A DNA stretch of 5,873 nt from Candidatus Methanoperedentaceae archaeon (GTDB taxonomy: Archaea; Halobacteriota; Methanosarcinia; Methanosarcinales; Methanoperedenaceae): assembly GCA_013331375.1 (NCBI GenBank), contig DUGO01000122.1:2565-8437 (forward strand), written 5' to 3'. The notes below the pieces were generated by a model. It was not told where the DNA came from and searched no databases. It saw only the letters and a list, made by a program, of their open reading frames with translations. The translations under genes and the position numbers were made by a program. Below, piece by piece: positions 5,606 to 5,873 of this stretch; position 1 is the stretch's first letter; every line of letters begins with the position of its first letter.

Positions 5606-5873
5606 ATGCATTCGGAGAAGAATACAAAAGAACATCTATTGAATTCCTTGAACAATAAAACCATTCAATTCGCTACCTATATACCGGAAGGCTCGCCGTT
5701 CATATCAATCGGAAGAAAGATACAAATTATGGGTCCGGAAAATGCGCTGAAAATCACACAATACGGCAAACAAATAATTCCTGATCTTATAAAATTGTTA
5801 CATGACAATGAAAGAGATTGGGCTGCGAATGTGATTTTATCCAGTATTACAGGTCGGGACGCTTTAATCGTGA
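5606..5873 (+). CDS. N-terminal part of a HEAT-like helical protein, 3' end outside the window; candidate partner or immunity protein
   Basis: The frame is open from ATG 5606 to the window edge (89 complete codons, to 5872) and has a good ribosome site. Residues 1-40 are polar, and ATYIPEGSPFISIG (23-36) may form a short beta segment. Residues 43-86 read as a helix pair. YGKQIIPDLIKLLHD (53-67), then WAANVILSSITGRDA (72-86), has the Pro-x-Leu-Ile-x-Leu-Leu and Ala-rich second-helix spacing of a HEAT or Armadillo-type repeat. I do not recognise a named family, and one repeat is too little to be sure. The gene starts 37 bases after DUF4157 protein 2 and shares the AT-rich composition of that protein's tail, so the two may have travelled together. 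An immunity role is inferred from position only. Confidence 0.65.
   Translation, partial: MHSEKNTKEHLLNSLNNKTIQFATYIPEGSPFISIGRKIQIMGPENALKITQYGKQIIPDLIKLLHDNERDWAANVILSSITGRDALIV

Overview
This window looks like an accessory, toxin-type locus built around proteins with the DUF4157 ("eCIS core") metallopeptidase-like domain. Two full genes of this type (2142-3446 and 4336-5568) share a nearly collinear N-terminal part of about 220 residues that ends in HELTH. They then diverge abruptly into different C-terminal regions, the arrangement seen in polymorphic toxins and in cargo linked to extracellular contractile injection systems. No injection-system structural gene, RNA gene, transposase, CRISPR array or housekeeping gene is visible. 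Shine-Dalgarno-like sites precede most genes. The host could be a bacterium or an SD-using archaeon such as a methanogen relative, since DUF4157 proteins of this style occur in both; the sequence does not decide.

Layout, all on the + strand: (a) 2-724, the 3' part of a gene open at the left edge, ending in a probable papain-like (NlpC/P60-type) cysteine-hydrolase domain; (b) 729-2006, a beta-propeller-like protein starting 4 bases after it; (c) 2142-3446, DUF4157 protein 1; (d) 3502-4268, a formylglycine-generating-enzyme (FGE)-fold gene broken by a one-base frameshift near 3922; (e) 4278-4302, a weak terminator-like hairpin; (f) 4336-5568, DUF4157 protein 2; (g) 5606 to the right edge, the start of a small helical, HEAT-like protein.

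The recurring pattern is a candidate effector followed closely by an unrelated gene: papain-like domain + propeller, DUF4157-A + FGE-like, DUF4157-B + HEAT-like. This suggests, without proving, effector/immunity or effector/accessory pairs. The two DUF4157 genes carry a direct DNA repeat of about 596 bp containing an 87-bp block identical even at silent positions. That block ends only 1-3 bases before the reading frames diverge, which points to recent recombination or gene conversion that swaps C-terminal cassettes.

The two C-terminal regions nevertheless appear distantly related to each other. Both seem to carry a zincin-like helix in which the usual HExxH is replaced by QELSN or YELQN. Base composition also shifts by module. 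Genes (a), (b) and the tail of (f) are AT-richer (about 37-42% GC in sampled 60-base lines). Gene (c) and the shared part of (f) are about 57-62% GC in sampled lines, and gene (d) looks similarly GC-rich by eye.
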